Under the pieces are notes generated by a model. It was not told the DNA's origin. It was given only the letters and a program-made list of their open reading frames with translations, and did not search any database. Below are positions 12,619 to 24,624 of a DNA stretch of 64,000 bases, piece by piece. Made by a program: the position numbers and the translations under genes. Where the stretch lies: NCBI GenBank assembly GCA_032207245.1, contig CM063506.1, positions 16,178,975 to 16,242,974 on the forward strand. Reading direction: 5' to 3'. Numbering within the stretch: position 1 is the first letter of the stretch; every line of letters starts with the position of its first letter. This DNA is from Pardosa pseudoannulata (taxonomy: Eukaryota; Arthropoda; Arachnida; Araneae; Lycosidae).

Positions 12619-13687
12619 TGTAACGATCCGTTACATGACATTAGCGAAAGAGGAGCGGAAGGTGACCTTTCGCAGCGGACAGTTAAAGTTAGCGGCAGGT
12701 AGAAATGGGTGGTCCTAACAATACACGTTTGTGTACTAGGTCCCGTCAACAAACCCACGACTCATGCTAAATGGACTTAATTGAAAACTGTCCGTGTGCT
12801 GGAGCCAGCGCGTCTGAGACTTTGTGAGACTATTTGAGTGAAAAGACTAGGTGAAATGATTATAAATAGAGCTACACTATAGTGCCACATGTGCGCCCAT
12901 TACCGGTAGCGAAAAAGGAAATTAAGTTATTTGGGTCGGCTGATTTAAAGACGACCTTTCGGCCATATCTGGAAATGGATCAGCTGATCCAGGCTGAAAG
13001 TGACTGCAAGATTGCATCATCCTGGTTCTGGAAGGTTCTGGAAGAATCGTGTGAAAGGAACCGGGACCTCTATAAGAGAAGAGTGGCGGAGCCAAGACAA
13101 GAGCTACTTCTTGAGAGTTGGCTTTTGGAGCTGTTCTGTGGAGCTCGAAAGGAGTCCACTCGTCTCACCGATTTCCGGAGTTTGCTTGTGTTAGAGACCG
13201 TCAGCGTCTCTCTTTGCTAAGAAGTCGACTTTCGATTTTGGGATCCCATTCCCGTTATCTTACTATTTTTTTCTGCTTCGTGCGTAGAAGTAGGTCGCTG
13301 AGAGTGACCCTTACTCTCATTTTGGATTGTCTTGCATGTCGAGTTTCATCAACGAACTCCAACGTGATACGCACTCTGAGCGTTTGAACCTTAGTGCGAA
13401 AGCCTACTGTAATAATCGTGAACCCGGAGGTTATAGTGTCAGCGTTTCGTACCGGCACTAATTAGCGAACTGTTCCAGTGATTTAGAAGATCTAGTTACA
13501 CTGTACCCACGCATCGTAATTGTGTGAATGTTATCTCAGCACGAGATCCCAGAAGATTTAGAATCTACTGAACTTGTACATAGCTGTACATAATTTATTC
13601 ACCTGAATAAAATATTTAGTCTACAGTAAACATTTATCTAGCCTGTTTCATTGACGGCTTCGCCTACCATATCTCCAGTACTTTACA
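12619..13687 (+). mobile_element. solo LTR, family B, copy 1
   Basis: 1069 bp, 5' TGTAACGATCCGTTACATGA and 3' ...CTCCAGTACTTTACA. Flanks GCAT (12615-12618) and GTAT (13688-13691) are a 4-bp TSD with one change. A TATA-like CTATAAGAGAAGAG sits near 13068 and a polyadenylation signal (GAATAAAATATTT) near 13600. It matches 33428-34421 and 49197-50227. No internal region adjoins, so it is solo. Several ORFs of 60-112 codons lie inside (for example 12882-13220); the frame is partly shared with the 49 kb copy but not the 34 kb copy, so I do not call a gene. Confidence 0.9.
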
Positions 13688-13699
13688 GTATATGTATAC

Positions 13700-13759
<60 letters not shown>

Positions 13760-13786
13760 TTATTTATTTATATATACATACATATA
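13688..13786. repeat. (TA)n / (TTTA)n microsatellite
   Basis: TA run followed by TTTATTTATTTA and CATACATATA. It abuts a possible diverged copy of repeat C. Confidence 0.92.
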
Positions 13787-14235
13787 TAAATATGTAATAT
13801 ATCAAAATTATTACATCTGAAATAGCTATTTAAAATTCTCCTTTTCCCCCTTCTCATTCTTTCATACCTAATTTTCAAGCCGTATAATGCCTTATTTAAG
13901 AGAGTGTTGGTCGACTTAAATTTTTTTACCCGCCTCCTAATGCTAACTCTGGAATAAATGCTAATTTTCTGTCCCCTGGGCATATTTTCAAACTGAATTA
14001 AATCCTCTAAGTTCATTTCTGACTGCTAATATCGCTGAATAAGCTGTTAGGTCTCATGTTAAAGAATCATCGTGATCACTCGCTGTTGGGCGAAATTTTT
14101 AATAGAAGTATGTTTTCGTCATCCTTCGATGTTTTTCTCTCTTGTCGTGTAAAATTGTCAATTTTCAGTCTTAATAAACTTCAAAATTCTATATTGGAGT
14201 TCCTTCTTTTCATGAAGCCACGACTGCAATCTAGG
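13787..14235. repeat. possible diverged copy of dispersed repeat C
   Basis: Starts TGTAATATATCAAAATTATT right after a TA tract, like 24625. It then keeps the order of landmarks: a CTCCTTTTCCC...TTCTCATTCT block, GTCGACTTAAA, a TTTTCTGTCC block, CTTGTCGTGT and AATAAACTTCAAAATTC. Identity is low by eye and gaps are needed. The ORFs 13768-14016 and 14056-14238 overlap it and are not supported. Confidence 0.45.
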
Positions 14236-14459
14236 TAAGTTTGTTCATTGCCCAGTAAGCCCGGGCAATTCAAAATAATAGAGACTTTTTTCTGGTATAA
14301 CGGCGAGACTAAATTCGGACGTTACACACACACATACCTTTATATTAATAGCCATGCCAATTTTGAATTTTTAGACTCACATTTGAAAAATTGTTCCGTT
14401 ACGAAATCGTGTAATGAAATTATTACAATATATTTCGGTTATTACCTATTTTTATGATG
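14236..14459. other. unassigned sequence
   Basis: Short AT-rich spacer before the hAT element; the ORF 14248-14457 has no recognisable domain. Confidence 0.4.
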
Positions 14460-14467
14460 ATATAAAT

Positions 14468-15102
14468 CAGGGGTGGCCAAACTTTTGGGATCCGTGGTCT
14501 ACTCCCCATTTAAAAAATCGAAGTTTGTCTACCAATGGCAGAGTTAAATTAACGTAACGTACATGTTTATATATTTATTTTCGGTAACAAGAAAAAAATG
14601 GTAAATTATCTAATTTTTCTAAAATAAACTTAATATTAATATTTACAAAATAAAAATTTACTGACGAAAATAATCGAAGTATTCATCTATCAAAAATTGA
14701 CCATCCTATTCACTTCGTTTAGTTGAAATTTGGCACTGTATATCTGCGACAAGTTTATCATATTGTGGCTGGCACGAGCTTATTGCAATGCGTAAACACG
14801 AAATTAAATGTTCGAATCAGAAATATCGAATCAATACCATATAATGATTATAATCTAAGCATTCCACTTTGTCAAGTTGTTTCTATTTAGTTCTCCACTA
14901 TAAAACGACAAATTCATTGTATTATTTTTTCCCAGTTTGTTTGAGGTTTTAAAGCGTAAACTGTAGTAAATTTTTCTTTTAAATCATTCATTAATGTTAT
15001 GTCATAAGTCATAAATTAAATTGTTTATATCCGAGGTCATTATCGGGATTGTCGCGCTGACTATCTAAAATGTCTTCGCGGTCGACGTCTTGGCCAACCC
15101 TG
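14468..15102. mobile_element. complete non-autonomous hAT element (MITE) with perfect 8-bp TSD
   Basis: 635 bp with terminal inverted repeats CAGGGGTGGCCAA (left) and TTGGCCAACCCTG (right), 12 of 13 matching. The 8-bp direct duplication ATATAAAT is at 14460-14467 and 15103-15110. CAG...CTG termini and an 8-bp TSD define the hAT superfamily. The interior is AT-rich with no transposase ORF, so the element depends on a partner in trans. This is the cleanest DNA transposon in the window. Confidence 0.95.
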
Positions 15103-15341
15103 ATATAAATGATCCTTAGCTAGGGAATCTTAAAAGAGATCGGACATCTTTATATACATATATATGACTTCTGTGAAATTGTTGTAGTTTTTGTAGTTTT
15201 ATCAATTTAATGCAGTAGACAAAATATAATAAAACAAAAAAATTAGGTCATCTACTTATTTAAAATAAAATGCACAACATAAAATAATTTTGTATTCACA
15301 TAAAACAAATAGCTTTTCATAACATTAATCTTTAATTTTTA

Positions 15342-15376
15342 ACAACAACAACAACAACAACAAAAAAACAACAACT
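15342..15376 (+). repeat. (CAA)n microsatellite
   Basis: Seven CAA/ACA units followed by an A-rich variant. It resembles the CAA-rich SINE-B tail but no SINE body precedes it. Confidence 0.85.
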
Positions 15377-15441
15377 AGATATTTAAATGCAACTCCATTA
15401 AAAATAAAGTAGAAATATTTAAAAATAAATTTATTGCATTA

Positions 15442-15805
15442 GGAGCCGCGGTACCTCAGTCGGCGAAGACAGCGTTCTCGTAACTGAAAGTAACTGGTTC
15501 CGGGCTGGAGCCGGCCTAAGTTCCGCCGTGTTCGATAAAGGTGATTGGGGCACGTAAAATAGTTTAGTGAGCACAAAGTCCTTCAAGATTTCAAACAATA
15601 CCTCTGGGGGTGGCAGGCCATGCCTGGGATCATTCCGCTGGTCCCTGCTTCTAAATTAAGAGGACCCAGCGGAGGTAATGTTACTCGGGTCCGTAGCATA
15701 CCTTAAGCTACACGTGCTCCTCGGGTGGAGCTAAATGAGTAACAGGTTCGCAGCTTTGCTAAGGCGTTAGAATAATTTCTGCATCGCTCGCTGCGTTGGA
15801 AAAGA
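15442..15805 (+). mobile_element. complete SINE-B with 15-bp TSD, alternative 3' module
   Basis: 364 bp between perfect repeats AAATTTATTGCATTA at 15427-15441 and 15806-15820. The head has an A box (TACCTCAGTCGG), Thr-like TTCTCGTAACTG, and a B-box region GGTTCCGGGC. The body matches 8097-8443 up to about the 'AAATTAAGAGGACC' block. After that comes a different, GC-richer 3' module (CTCGGGTCCGTAGCATACC...GCTGCGTTGG) absent from the 8 kb and 36 kb copies. The 3' module presumably determines which LINE mobilises it. Confidence 0.93.
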
Positions 15806-15820
15806 AAATTTATTGCATTA

Positions 15821-16111
15821 TAAAAAGATACAAAAAAATAATTGTTTTGTTTATAAAAGACTAATATAGAAATAATATAATTATTTATTTGCCTTATTGT
15901 TGTAGTCTATGAATTTCAATACAAGAAATAACTATTATATAATGGCGTCAGTAGTAATTTACGGAGGCTGCTTGTTCTATTACATGGGTGATTGAAAACC
16001 TTCTTTTCAATACAAAGTATAGGAAGAAAAAAGTGCAGGGGGGGGGTTCAAGAGAATATGCATACACATATGAAGGGTTCACAAATAAAGAAAAACATAT
16101 ATAAGACTGCA
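15821..16111. other. unassigned AT-rich sequence
   Basis: Contains a nine-G run near 16040; otherwise featureless. Confidence 0.5.
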
Positions 16112-17110
16112 GAAAAATTGAGACCTATATGATAATTTAGTTCTGGGAATTAAAATTAATTTTATAAAATGCTTAATAACTACAATATTTTTATCTTATG
16201 CATATGTAAATATTTGAAATAACAATTAACGCTGACAAATAATTTGAAAATTTAAAAAAATTTAATTTAAATAAAATTTGTAAATTTAAATAAATAATTT
16301 GTAAATTTAAGTAAATAATTTGTAAATTTAAGTAAATAATTTGTAAATTTAATTTGTAAATTTAATTTGTAAATTTAAAAAAATGGACTGTATACTCTGT
16401 TTTTGGATTTATATATGCTTATGTGCGTAGCGTGTAAACAATTATAATAACTCTCCTCCAACTTAAGCGATTATTATCCATAAAAATTGAGATATACATG
16501 ATAATTTACTCTTGGGAATTAAAATTAATTTTATAAAATGCTTTATAACTATAATATTTTTTATCTTATGCATATGTAAATATGCGAAATAACAATTAAC
16601 GCTCATAAATAATTTGTAAATTAAAAAAATTAATTAGAATTTAAATAAAATTTGTAAATTTAAATAAATAATTTGTAAATTTAATTTGTAAATTTAAAAA
16701 AATGGACTGTTTATTCGGTTTTTGGATTTATATATGCTTATGTGATTAGCGTGTAAACAATTATAACTCTCCTCCAACTTAAGCGATTATTAGCCACGAA
16801 AATTGAGGTCTACATGATAATTTACTCTTGGGAATTAAAATTAATTTTATAAAATGCTTAATAACTACAATCTTTTTATCTTATGCATATGTAAATATAT
16901 GAAATATCAGTTAACGCTGATAAATAATTTGTAAATTAAAAAAAAAAAAATTAGAATTCAAATAAGATTTGTAAATTTAAATAAATAATTTGTAAATTTA
17001 ATTTGTAAATTCAAAAAAATGAACTGTATACTCTGTTTTTAGATATATATGCTTATGTGCGTAGCGTGTAAACATAATTATAATAACTCTCCTCCAATTT
17101 AAGCGATTAT
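16112..17110. repeat. tandem repeat, three units of ~370, ~316 and ~316 bp
   Basis: Units start at about 16115, 16484 and 16800 with AAAATTGAG.(C/T)(A/C)TA, then share TGGGAATTAAAATTAATTTTATAAAATG, TTATCTTATGCATATGTAAATAT, and end CTCTCCTCCAA.TTAAGCGATTATTA. Each carries internal ~17-21 bp subrepeats (ATAATTTGTAAATTTAA); unit 1 is longer because it has more of them. No ORFs. Confidence 0.92.
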
Positions 17111-17545
17111 TAGCCATATCGAGCGAACACCTTTTCAATCGGATAAGTGATAACGAACCCAATCAAACCTACGGAACATTTCTAGGATGATTCGATCTTC
17201 TGATTTGGTTCACACTCGTACCAGTTTTGTGTTCGCATCTGGTTCCGTTTCCGTGCAGGAAACCACTCACCATCTGGCCCCGAGACCACACGTATTATGT
17301 TCGCATTTTATTCATCGATTCCCTTTATCCCCAGGGGAGAAGAAGACCTCTATACGTGTTCTTACCCCCAGCTCTCATCAATTCGCTTTTTAATGAACGA
17401 GGGTCGATCTATCGCGCCCACATGTTCGTATTTCTCACCGCGGGGTGGTCCATCTTCGATGAGATCATGTTCTGCGGGCATTGAGTACATTAGGCATGGG
17501 GAAATCACCACGATCGGGGTGCGGAGCATGAGTTCATACACATAG
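17111..17545. other. GC-richer single-copy island with overlapping ORFs
   Basis: Base composition shifts sharply from the flanking AT-rich repeats. Three plus-strand frames (17187-17393, 17227-17484, 17297-17545) stay open together, which usually signals low stop density from GC content, not three genes. No domain, splice pattern or repeat partner elsewhere in the window was recognised. Confidence 0.35.
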
Positions 17546-18540
17546 ATGCCTTAAAGTATGATTTAAACTTATTAAATCCAGAATAATTTCTACTGAATAA
17601 ATATTGATGAATATCTTAAATACAGGTTATTATACATTTCGGAGAAAAAAGAAACTTTGAGGAAACATAATTAAAGGGATATAACGACACATAATTTAAT
17701 ATTTTAGGTGCACATAGTACCTTTCGAGGGTTAAAATTTTCATTATAAAGCTCTTATTGTCAATACACCATAATAATATGTATTTCTCTATTTACATTTA
17801 GGATAATTTTTTATACATGTTTTAATAACCATCTAACTCAAAAATATTTAATTTTATCATTTAAAAGTGTATATTTTTAAAAATAAAGTAAGCATTGCAT
17901 ACCAAATGAAGAAAAAAAAAATGCCGCTAAGGGAATTTAAATTCACTTCTCCGCAAGATAAATTTCGAAAGGTGTATATTAAACTAATTCTATGAAACTA
18001 TTGAGCTATATGAAACTAATAACTACACGAAACTAATTTTTATGTCAAATAGAAGTGAAATGTCTGTTTTGTTCCAAACCAAAACTTATAAATGACATTT
18101 TAAAATTTAAAAAAAAAATACTAAGAACTGTTAAGAAGTTCAAAATTAAATACAAATTATCTTTTATAATTTAAGCCCGGTACTCATTTATTCGCTCATA
18201 GTATTTTTTAAAAGCCTAACAGCATTTTATATAGGTGCATCAACTATTCTGTTATTATATCTCCACATTTTCTTTATTAAAAAAAAAATCCAAGTATGTG
18301 TTAAATATTTTGCATTTACCATTCAGTAAGATATACTAGCTCTATAAAAGAGACGAAAAATATTTATTAACTGAATAACTAAATGTAATGGAAATACGAT
18401 TGAAAAAAATTGTTAGCCTAATTAATATTATTAAAAATCCTATAGAGTTAATTTAGTATATTTCATTACCATCAAAATACGGTTAAAAATACTGTGATAG
18501 TTTTACAAGATCCCATAGTTTTAAAACAGTCAATTGTTTC
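17546..18540. other. unassigned AT-rich sequence
   Basis: No supported gene, termini or tandem structure. Confidence 0.5.
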
Positions 18541-18701
<161 letters not shown>

Positions 18702-19424
18702 TGAACTAAAGAACACAATAAAAAGCTTATATCTAATAGCTTAATTATTATTATTTATCCTTCTTAAAGGGGCTCGGTACTCTTTTTTTTTAAAAAAATA
18801 TTCCTTGGCACATCTAGTTTATTGTAACAAAATCTTAAAATAATATAATAATTAGAAGTCTATAAAAAGCCTTTTTTATTATAATTGTGCCTCTTTAAAT
18901 GTTTATTTACAATGTCTTCATTATTGCATTTGAATCAATGAGTTTTAGAAACGGCTTTAAAGAAGAAAATGCAATTTAAATATGTTAATATTTATATTGC
19001 ATTTTCTTATTTTATATTGCATATATTGATATTTATATTGCATATATATAAAGCAATAGTTTGAGTAGAAAATGGAAGAAATTCCTCATGATGCTGGATG
19101 TTTGGTGAATGCAAGATTCTGTGAACATGAAAAATTCTTTTAATGATATTAATGTTCTTCTAATAATATTAAATCTACTTATTAATGCATATATAGAATT
19201 TTGCAAGTATTTAAATGATAATTTTAGTTAAACATTGTTTAATGATGATGTAAATATATACATTACATACATATATAAATACATACATACACACATATGT
19301 CAAGTTTAGAATTCTAATTTATAATCTTAATTTCTAACTTAAGTTTTCAGGCTATAAATTAAAGCATTAATTTATAAAGAGAAGGCATTCTTTGTGAAGC
19401 AGAAGAATATGGAGGTAAAACAAC
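18702..19424. other. unassigned AT-rich sequence
   Basis: Contains a locally repeated TATTTATATTGCAT phrase (18988-19046) and (CATA) runs near 19266; no gene. Confidence 0.5.
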
Positions 19425-19432
19425 ATTATAGG

Positions 19433-20168
19433 CAGGGCCTGATTAATATACGGGCTGACTGGGCCCCCTAATTTTAGCACCCCCCCTAAAACTTGGTACT
19501 TAATTATAAAATTTTAAATAATTTACTTAACAAAATTTCAAAATGTTTTTTGTTAATTCTTCAAATAATATTTTATGAAACCTTATTCAGAAATTAAATA
19601 AAAACAGTTAACATGTTGACAATTTTATCTAAAACACACTCCAGTTTACTTATTTATCTTATATATAGCATTTATTTTATATATTATATAACATAAATTA
19701 GTAATAAATTAAAAAATTCAGCCAGTTATAAAGAAATATTAGCACTTTTTATTATATTTCTGAAACTTATAATTATTATTTGCTAATTATATAATTGTTA
19801 TTATATAATTGTTATTTGCTTAATAATTTTATTATTTCATTATTTTTTTTCTCCTATTAATTTTGTCCTAAAATCTACGAATAGCTATTATTTGTTAATC
19901 TTACCTATGCTATTTTATTTTATTTTTTATATAAAAACTTAATTGCAAGTGTTACAGTTTACATCCTTGAGGATATACAGATTTTTGGCATTCGACTGTA
20001 CTACAAAGGTATGCAAACATAAAATAATTAATATAAACTTTCCTCCAAAAATATTCGCTTGTATCCTCTTTTATAAACTTTTTTTTTTTTTTTTTGCCTT
20101 GAAAGGAGGGTAGAGGGGGGCGAAAGACTAATAGGCCCTTCGCCCAACTTTTCTTTGATAGGGCCCTG
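19433..20168. mobile_element. hAT-like non-autonomous element, 736 bp
   Basis: Begins CAGGGCCTGATTAA and ends TTGATAGGGCCCTG, so the termini share CAGGGCC as inverted repeats. Flanks ATTATAGG (19425-19432) and ATTATGGG (20169-20176) match at 7 of 8 positions, as expected of an ageing hAT TSD. GC-rich CCCC stretches near each end are typical of this type. The minus-strand ORFs 19952-20197 and 20028-20267 cross the right end and are not genes. Confidence 0.78.
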
Positions 20169-20176
20169 ATTATGGG

Positions 20177-21718
20177 CAGCTTGGCCGAGAGCGGCAAGTT
20201 CCAGGAGAAAATAGGTAAAGTCTTGGATGGTAACTTGCCGTCGGTCTGAGTCTCTTGCTGAAAACAAAATGGCTAATTCAGCTTTGATATTTAAATAAAA
20301 ACTTTAACTCCTGGAATGAATGTCTCTTTTATTATTATTTTTTTTTATCTGGCTCGAGTCTGACACATACACACATATATACTTTGTATTTTATTAAATT
20401 TTTCTAAAAAAAGTTCTGCTTTGTTTAAATTTATAAAAAAAGGTTATGAATTATACATTTATGAGCTAAATTTTTAAAATAATGGTTGTTATTAGTGCAA
20501 AATATAACAATATATTAACAGTTTCGATTATCCTTTATATATTTATTTCAATTTCAAATCTATGTCTGATATATCTCAGATTATTATTATTTTTTTTTGT
20601 ACACATAGCTGCATTCAAAAGGCTAAATCTCAAACACATATGAATAAAATGATTTGCTTACAGAGGTCAGAGACATAAAAATCGCCTAAATTATTATAAT
20701 TTTGGTAGCATAAATTAAACATGACCTTTTACAACACAAAACAACAGATTACGACAGCTGATTGCTTAATATATGCAGCATATATTAAATAAACGCATCA
20801 GTAGGATTTTGACCCTACACCTAAATAAAACAGCTCTTAACTTGGTGATTCATGTATGTGACTCAGCTCACAGTAAAGATATGTTCTCTAAAAATTACGA
20901 GATCTTGGCATGTAGAAATCTTACCGAACATCATTCATATCTGCTTAATCTCTTATATTTGCTCTCTCAGTCTAATTCGGTTTGTGACAATATTACCAGT
21001 TTTGTTTCAAGGCTGCGGCCCGTTAATCCTCGTAACGATTGAAGCCAAATCGTGTCGATTTGGAATCACAACAAACATACAAATCGAGGGTAATCTGTTA
21101 AGCTACCTTTACTCTTTGATTAATGTTTGCTATTGTAAGCAGAGTTGACATGCAATCAGGCGGTAAATCCGTTTTAAGGTACACTTAATATCAATTCAAA
21201 ACGGTTATTATATTTTTTATGTGTAGGGTAGCGTACGATGTATTCTATTATATTTAGGTGTTTGCAAAAGGAAAATTAATGTCTTCTTTCTACTACTGTG
21301 TTGATTTCAAGCGGACAAAAAAAACCTCGCAAAATGATAAATTTACTAAAAAATACAACTGTTTTTATCTCCAAAACTTCAAACTAGATATACATTTTTA
21401 TAATCACATCAAATATTTGCAATTTAATGGTTAATTTAGAGATTTGTTTTACAACTGGAGATCCAGGGGCCGCATGTATTCCGCAAAGCCAATTTTGCGA
21501 ATCGCAAAAGCTTTAATTATAATTATTATTATTGGACATGGTGGAATTAGCGAAATTTATAATTGAAATATACATAGTATTTATTACGGTAATTACAATA
21601 TTATTCGATTGATTTATTGATTATTTTTATAGATTCGTGTATACTATTATAGATATTATGTCTACTGGCTGCCCCCTTTTACTACTTTAACGCCCCCCTC
21701 CATTTGCTTCTGCTGTCG
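20177..21718. other. unassigned sequence
   Basis: The first ~100 bp are GC-richer (a GGCAGCTTGGCCGAGAGCGG phrase). A CCAGGGGCCGCATG phrase near 21462 and CCCCCTCC near 21694 look like an old hAT fragment, but no matching ends were found. ORFs 20773-21042 and 20852-21148 lack recognisable domains. Confidence 0.4.
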
Positions 21719-21895
21719 AACGGTATCCAAATGGTTAGGACTCTGAAAATCTCAACTAAAGTTCGTGGGTTCGAATCTCACTGGGACATGGATGTTCATA
21801 GCAGTTCGGAATCGGTTTTAAGCTGTAGGTCCCAGTCTCATTAGCCCTCGTGTTGCAAAAAAGTAGACCGTAGCGCTCCAAACTAAACGAAACCA
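21719..21895 (+). mobile_element. tRNA-Gln-like SINE (SINE-A)
   Basis: The head has GGTTAGGACTCTG (tRNA-Gln-like D-arm/anticodon lead) and a good B box GGTTCGAATCTC. The SINE-A body follows: CATGGATGTTCATAGCAGTTCGGAATCGG, CCCAGTCTCATTAGCCCTCG, AGTAGACCGTAGCGCTCCAAAC. No clear TSD was identified. Confidence 0.88.
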
Positions 21896-22599
21896 TTTGC
21901 CTCTGAACCCATCACAGCCTCTACAGAAGACCTCAGCTCTCACTGGGGAGTGATATCATCTATGGTCTGTACAATGCAACACAAAAATCGACGTATTAAT
22001 ATGCAATTGTAATAATACTTTTTAGGTAGTGTAAACAATGTTTTGAAAATCCATTTTTAAAAAACAAAGATAAAAAACAGAGATTACAGAGATTAATCAC
22101 AGAGATTATTTACAAAGATTAGTCTTAAAGTTTTAGTGTTTGATGCTTCTTGGTAGGATAAAAGGATACGGTACAATCACGGAAAAATTAAGTTTAGAAC
22201 AAAATATCTATATATGGAAATGTCTCAATATAAGTGTACAAATTATTTTTTTAACTGTTCCCTAATAAACAGACTAGGCCTTAATAGGCCAATTAAAATA
22301 TCTTTACCAAATCTGACGCGATAATGCATTAGGTATATTTGCTTTGTTGTTCATCGCTATCCAATATCCGGTTCGATAACGGGAACAAGATGGATTGTAC
22401 TTAAGTACTCAAAGTGTGACTTTGGGGAGAGCCCGGAAAAGATTAGATTAAATGAGTAGAAAGTCTCTAAAATATTTATTGAACAAATAAATTTATGATG
22501 TCCTAAAACACTACAGTCGAACATTATTATATCGAATCCGGTATATAACGAAATTCTGGATATAACATACGAAGATTTTAGTGTCACTGTTTTCTTATT
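21896..22599. other. unassigned sequence
   Basis: A short internal duplication of ACAGAGATTA (22077-22105) is the only structure seen. The ORF 22357-22587 has no domain. Confidence 0.45.
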
Positions 22600-23416
22600 G
22601 TTTTTAAGCCAATAATACCCCAGCCATTTCTGCTAAATATAGTGAATATCTTAAATCTAACTTTCTTATTATTTTTAAACCATTAATGACCAAGTCATAT
22701 CTGACGAATATATATATTGATGAATATATTAAATGTAACTTTCAATTGTTTTCAACTCCTTAATGACCAAGTCATGTCTGCCGAATATATATTGATGAAT
22801 ATATTAAATCTAACTTTCAATTGTTTTAACTCATTAATGACCAAGCCATTTCTGCCGAATATATATTGATGAATAGATTAAATCTAACTTTCAATTGTTT
22901 TCAACTCCTTAATGACCAAGTCATGTCTGCCGAATATATATTGATGAATATATTAAATCTAACTTTCAATTGTTTTTTACTCTTTAATGTCCAAGTCATT
23001 TCTACCGAATACGTATTGATGAATATATTAAATCTAACTTTCAATTGTTTTTAACTCATCATCAATGCCTAAGTCATTTATTATGAATATATATTGATGA
23101 ATATCTTAAATCTAACTTTCTTATTATTTTTAAACCATTAATGACCAAGTCATATCTGACGAATATATATATTGATGAATATATTAAATGTAACTTTCAA
23201 TTGTTTTCAACTCCTTAATGACCAAGTCATGTCTGCCGAATATATATATTGATGAATATATTAAATGTAACTTTCAATTGTTTTCAACTCCTTAATGACC
23301 AAGTCATGTCTGCCGAATATATATATTGATGAATATATTAAATCTAACTTTCAATTGTTTTAACTCATTAATGCCCAAGTCATTTCAGTCGAATATATAT
23401 TGATGAATATATTTAA
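22600..23416 (+). repeat. ~75-bp minisatellite, array part 1 (about ten units)
   Basis: Unit: ATTAATGACCAAGTCAT.TCTG.CGAATATATATTGATGAATATATTAAATCTAACTTTC followed by a T-rich spacer, with unit length 72-80 bp. Some neighbouring units are nearly identical (23210-23340), implying recent unequal exchange. The ORF 22866-23054 is a repeat artefact. Confidence 0.95.
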
Positions 23417-24154
23417 GGGCCATAAAACTGTTAAATCGACAAAAATTAGACTTTTTAGAAAAAAAATATATGAAAAGGAATTCAGTTCTGAACACTTTAA
23501 AACAATCCGCGTGAAAAATTTCCAGTACTGAGAGAAGTTATGAATAAAAACTTGTCAGCTGTTTACTGTAAACAAACTTAAGCTTACAAAACTTTAACTT
23601 GATTTTTCTCAAATTCTGTTATTTCCATGTAACGCGAATGTTATCTCAAAAGGTTTTTAATTTTTTTTCGTAAAATTTTATTGGTAGTATACATTGTAAT
23701 TTTCCTCCGATTAAACATAATTTTTTTGTAATTTCCCAAAATATGTTTTTATTTGCACTGACAAATATTTAATTTTTATTAAAAAAATTCACTTTTTTCA
23801 TATATTTTTTTAAAATGTATATGTATCTTAAATATATACAAACTTAGGTTTAAAGTTATTTTGAGGTATTGTAAGTTTTAAGAAAATAAGTTGTCTTAAA
23901 CTTGATTATATTTTTAATTATCAAGCGCGTTAGCCTTGATATCATTTTTGTTAACCACAAAGTGTCTCTTATTTAGAACTTTTTAACAAAAATATTTTTT
24001 ATCCTTCAAAAATTAATGAGATATGTGTGTAAAGATAATATGTTTAAACTATGTTAAAAATTGTGTTTGTAAAACTGGTTTTTTTTCAAGATAGGAAAAA
24101 TAGAAAATGATAATTATTTTACATTTTTATCACTTTTAAGAGTGGTATGACCCC
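23417..24154. mobile_element. TTAA-flanked piggyBac-like MITE splitting the minisatellite
   Basis: 738 bp between TTAA at 23413-23416 and 24155-24158. The ends GGGCCATA and TATGACCCC are imperfect inverted repeats. Across the insertion the minisatellite unit is interrupted exactly at ATAT|TTAA|ATCTAACTTT, and the same unit resumes on the right. AT-rich interior without a transposase. The family call rests on the TTAA duplication and G-rich ends; a TA-duplicating element with AA/TT termini is a less likely alternative. Confidence 0.6.
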
Positions 24155-24607
24155 TTAAATCTAACTTTCTATTTTTTTTCATTCATTAATGTCCATGTCA
24201 TTTCTGCCGAATATATATTGATGATTATATTGAATCTATTTTTCTTACTCTTTCTAACCCATTAATGCTAGTGACGAATATATATTGATGATTATATTGA
24301 ATCTATTTTTCTTACTCTTTCTAACCCATTAATGCTAGTGACGAATATATATTGATGATTATATTGAATCTATTTTTCTTACTCTTTCTAACCCATTAAT
24401 GCTAGTGACGAATATATATTGATGATTATATTGAATCTATCTTTCTTACTCTTTCTAACCCATTAACGCCAGTGCCGAATATATATTGATGAATATATTG
24501 AATCTATCTTTCTTACTCTTTCTAACCCATTAACGCCAGTGCCGATTATATATTGATGATTATCTTAAACCTAATTTTTTTATTGTTTTTAATCCATTAA
24601 TGTACAA
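24155..24607 (+). repeat. minisatellite, array part 2 (about six units)
   Basis: Continues the 22600 array after the MITE, but most units are a shortened ~68-bp variant (CCCATTAATGCTAGTGACGAATATATATTGATGATTATATTGAATCTA), homogenised separately from part 1. Confidence 0.93.
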
Positions 24608-24624
24608 GTTATTTCAGCCATATA

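Noticed and set aside
12316..12758. Cluster of ORFs up to 132 aa on both strands
   Set aside because: They are Tyr/Ile translations of the (TA)n tract; the same applies at 11719-12000, 18494-18718, 25012-25338, 32384-32950 and 59526-59752.
21462..21712. Third hAT element starting CAGGGGCCGCATG
   Set aside because: C/G-rich ends look suggestive but no matching inverted end or 8-bp duplication was found.
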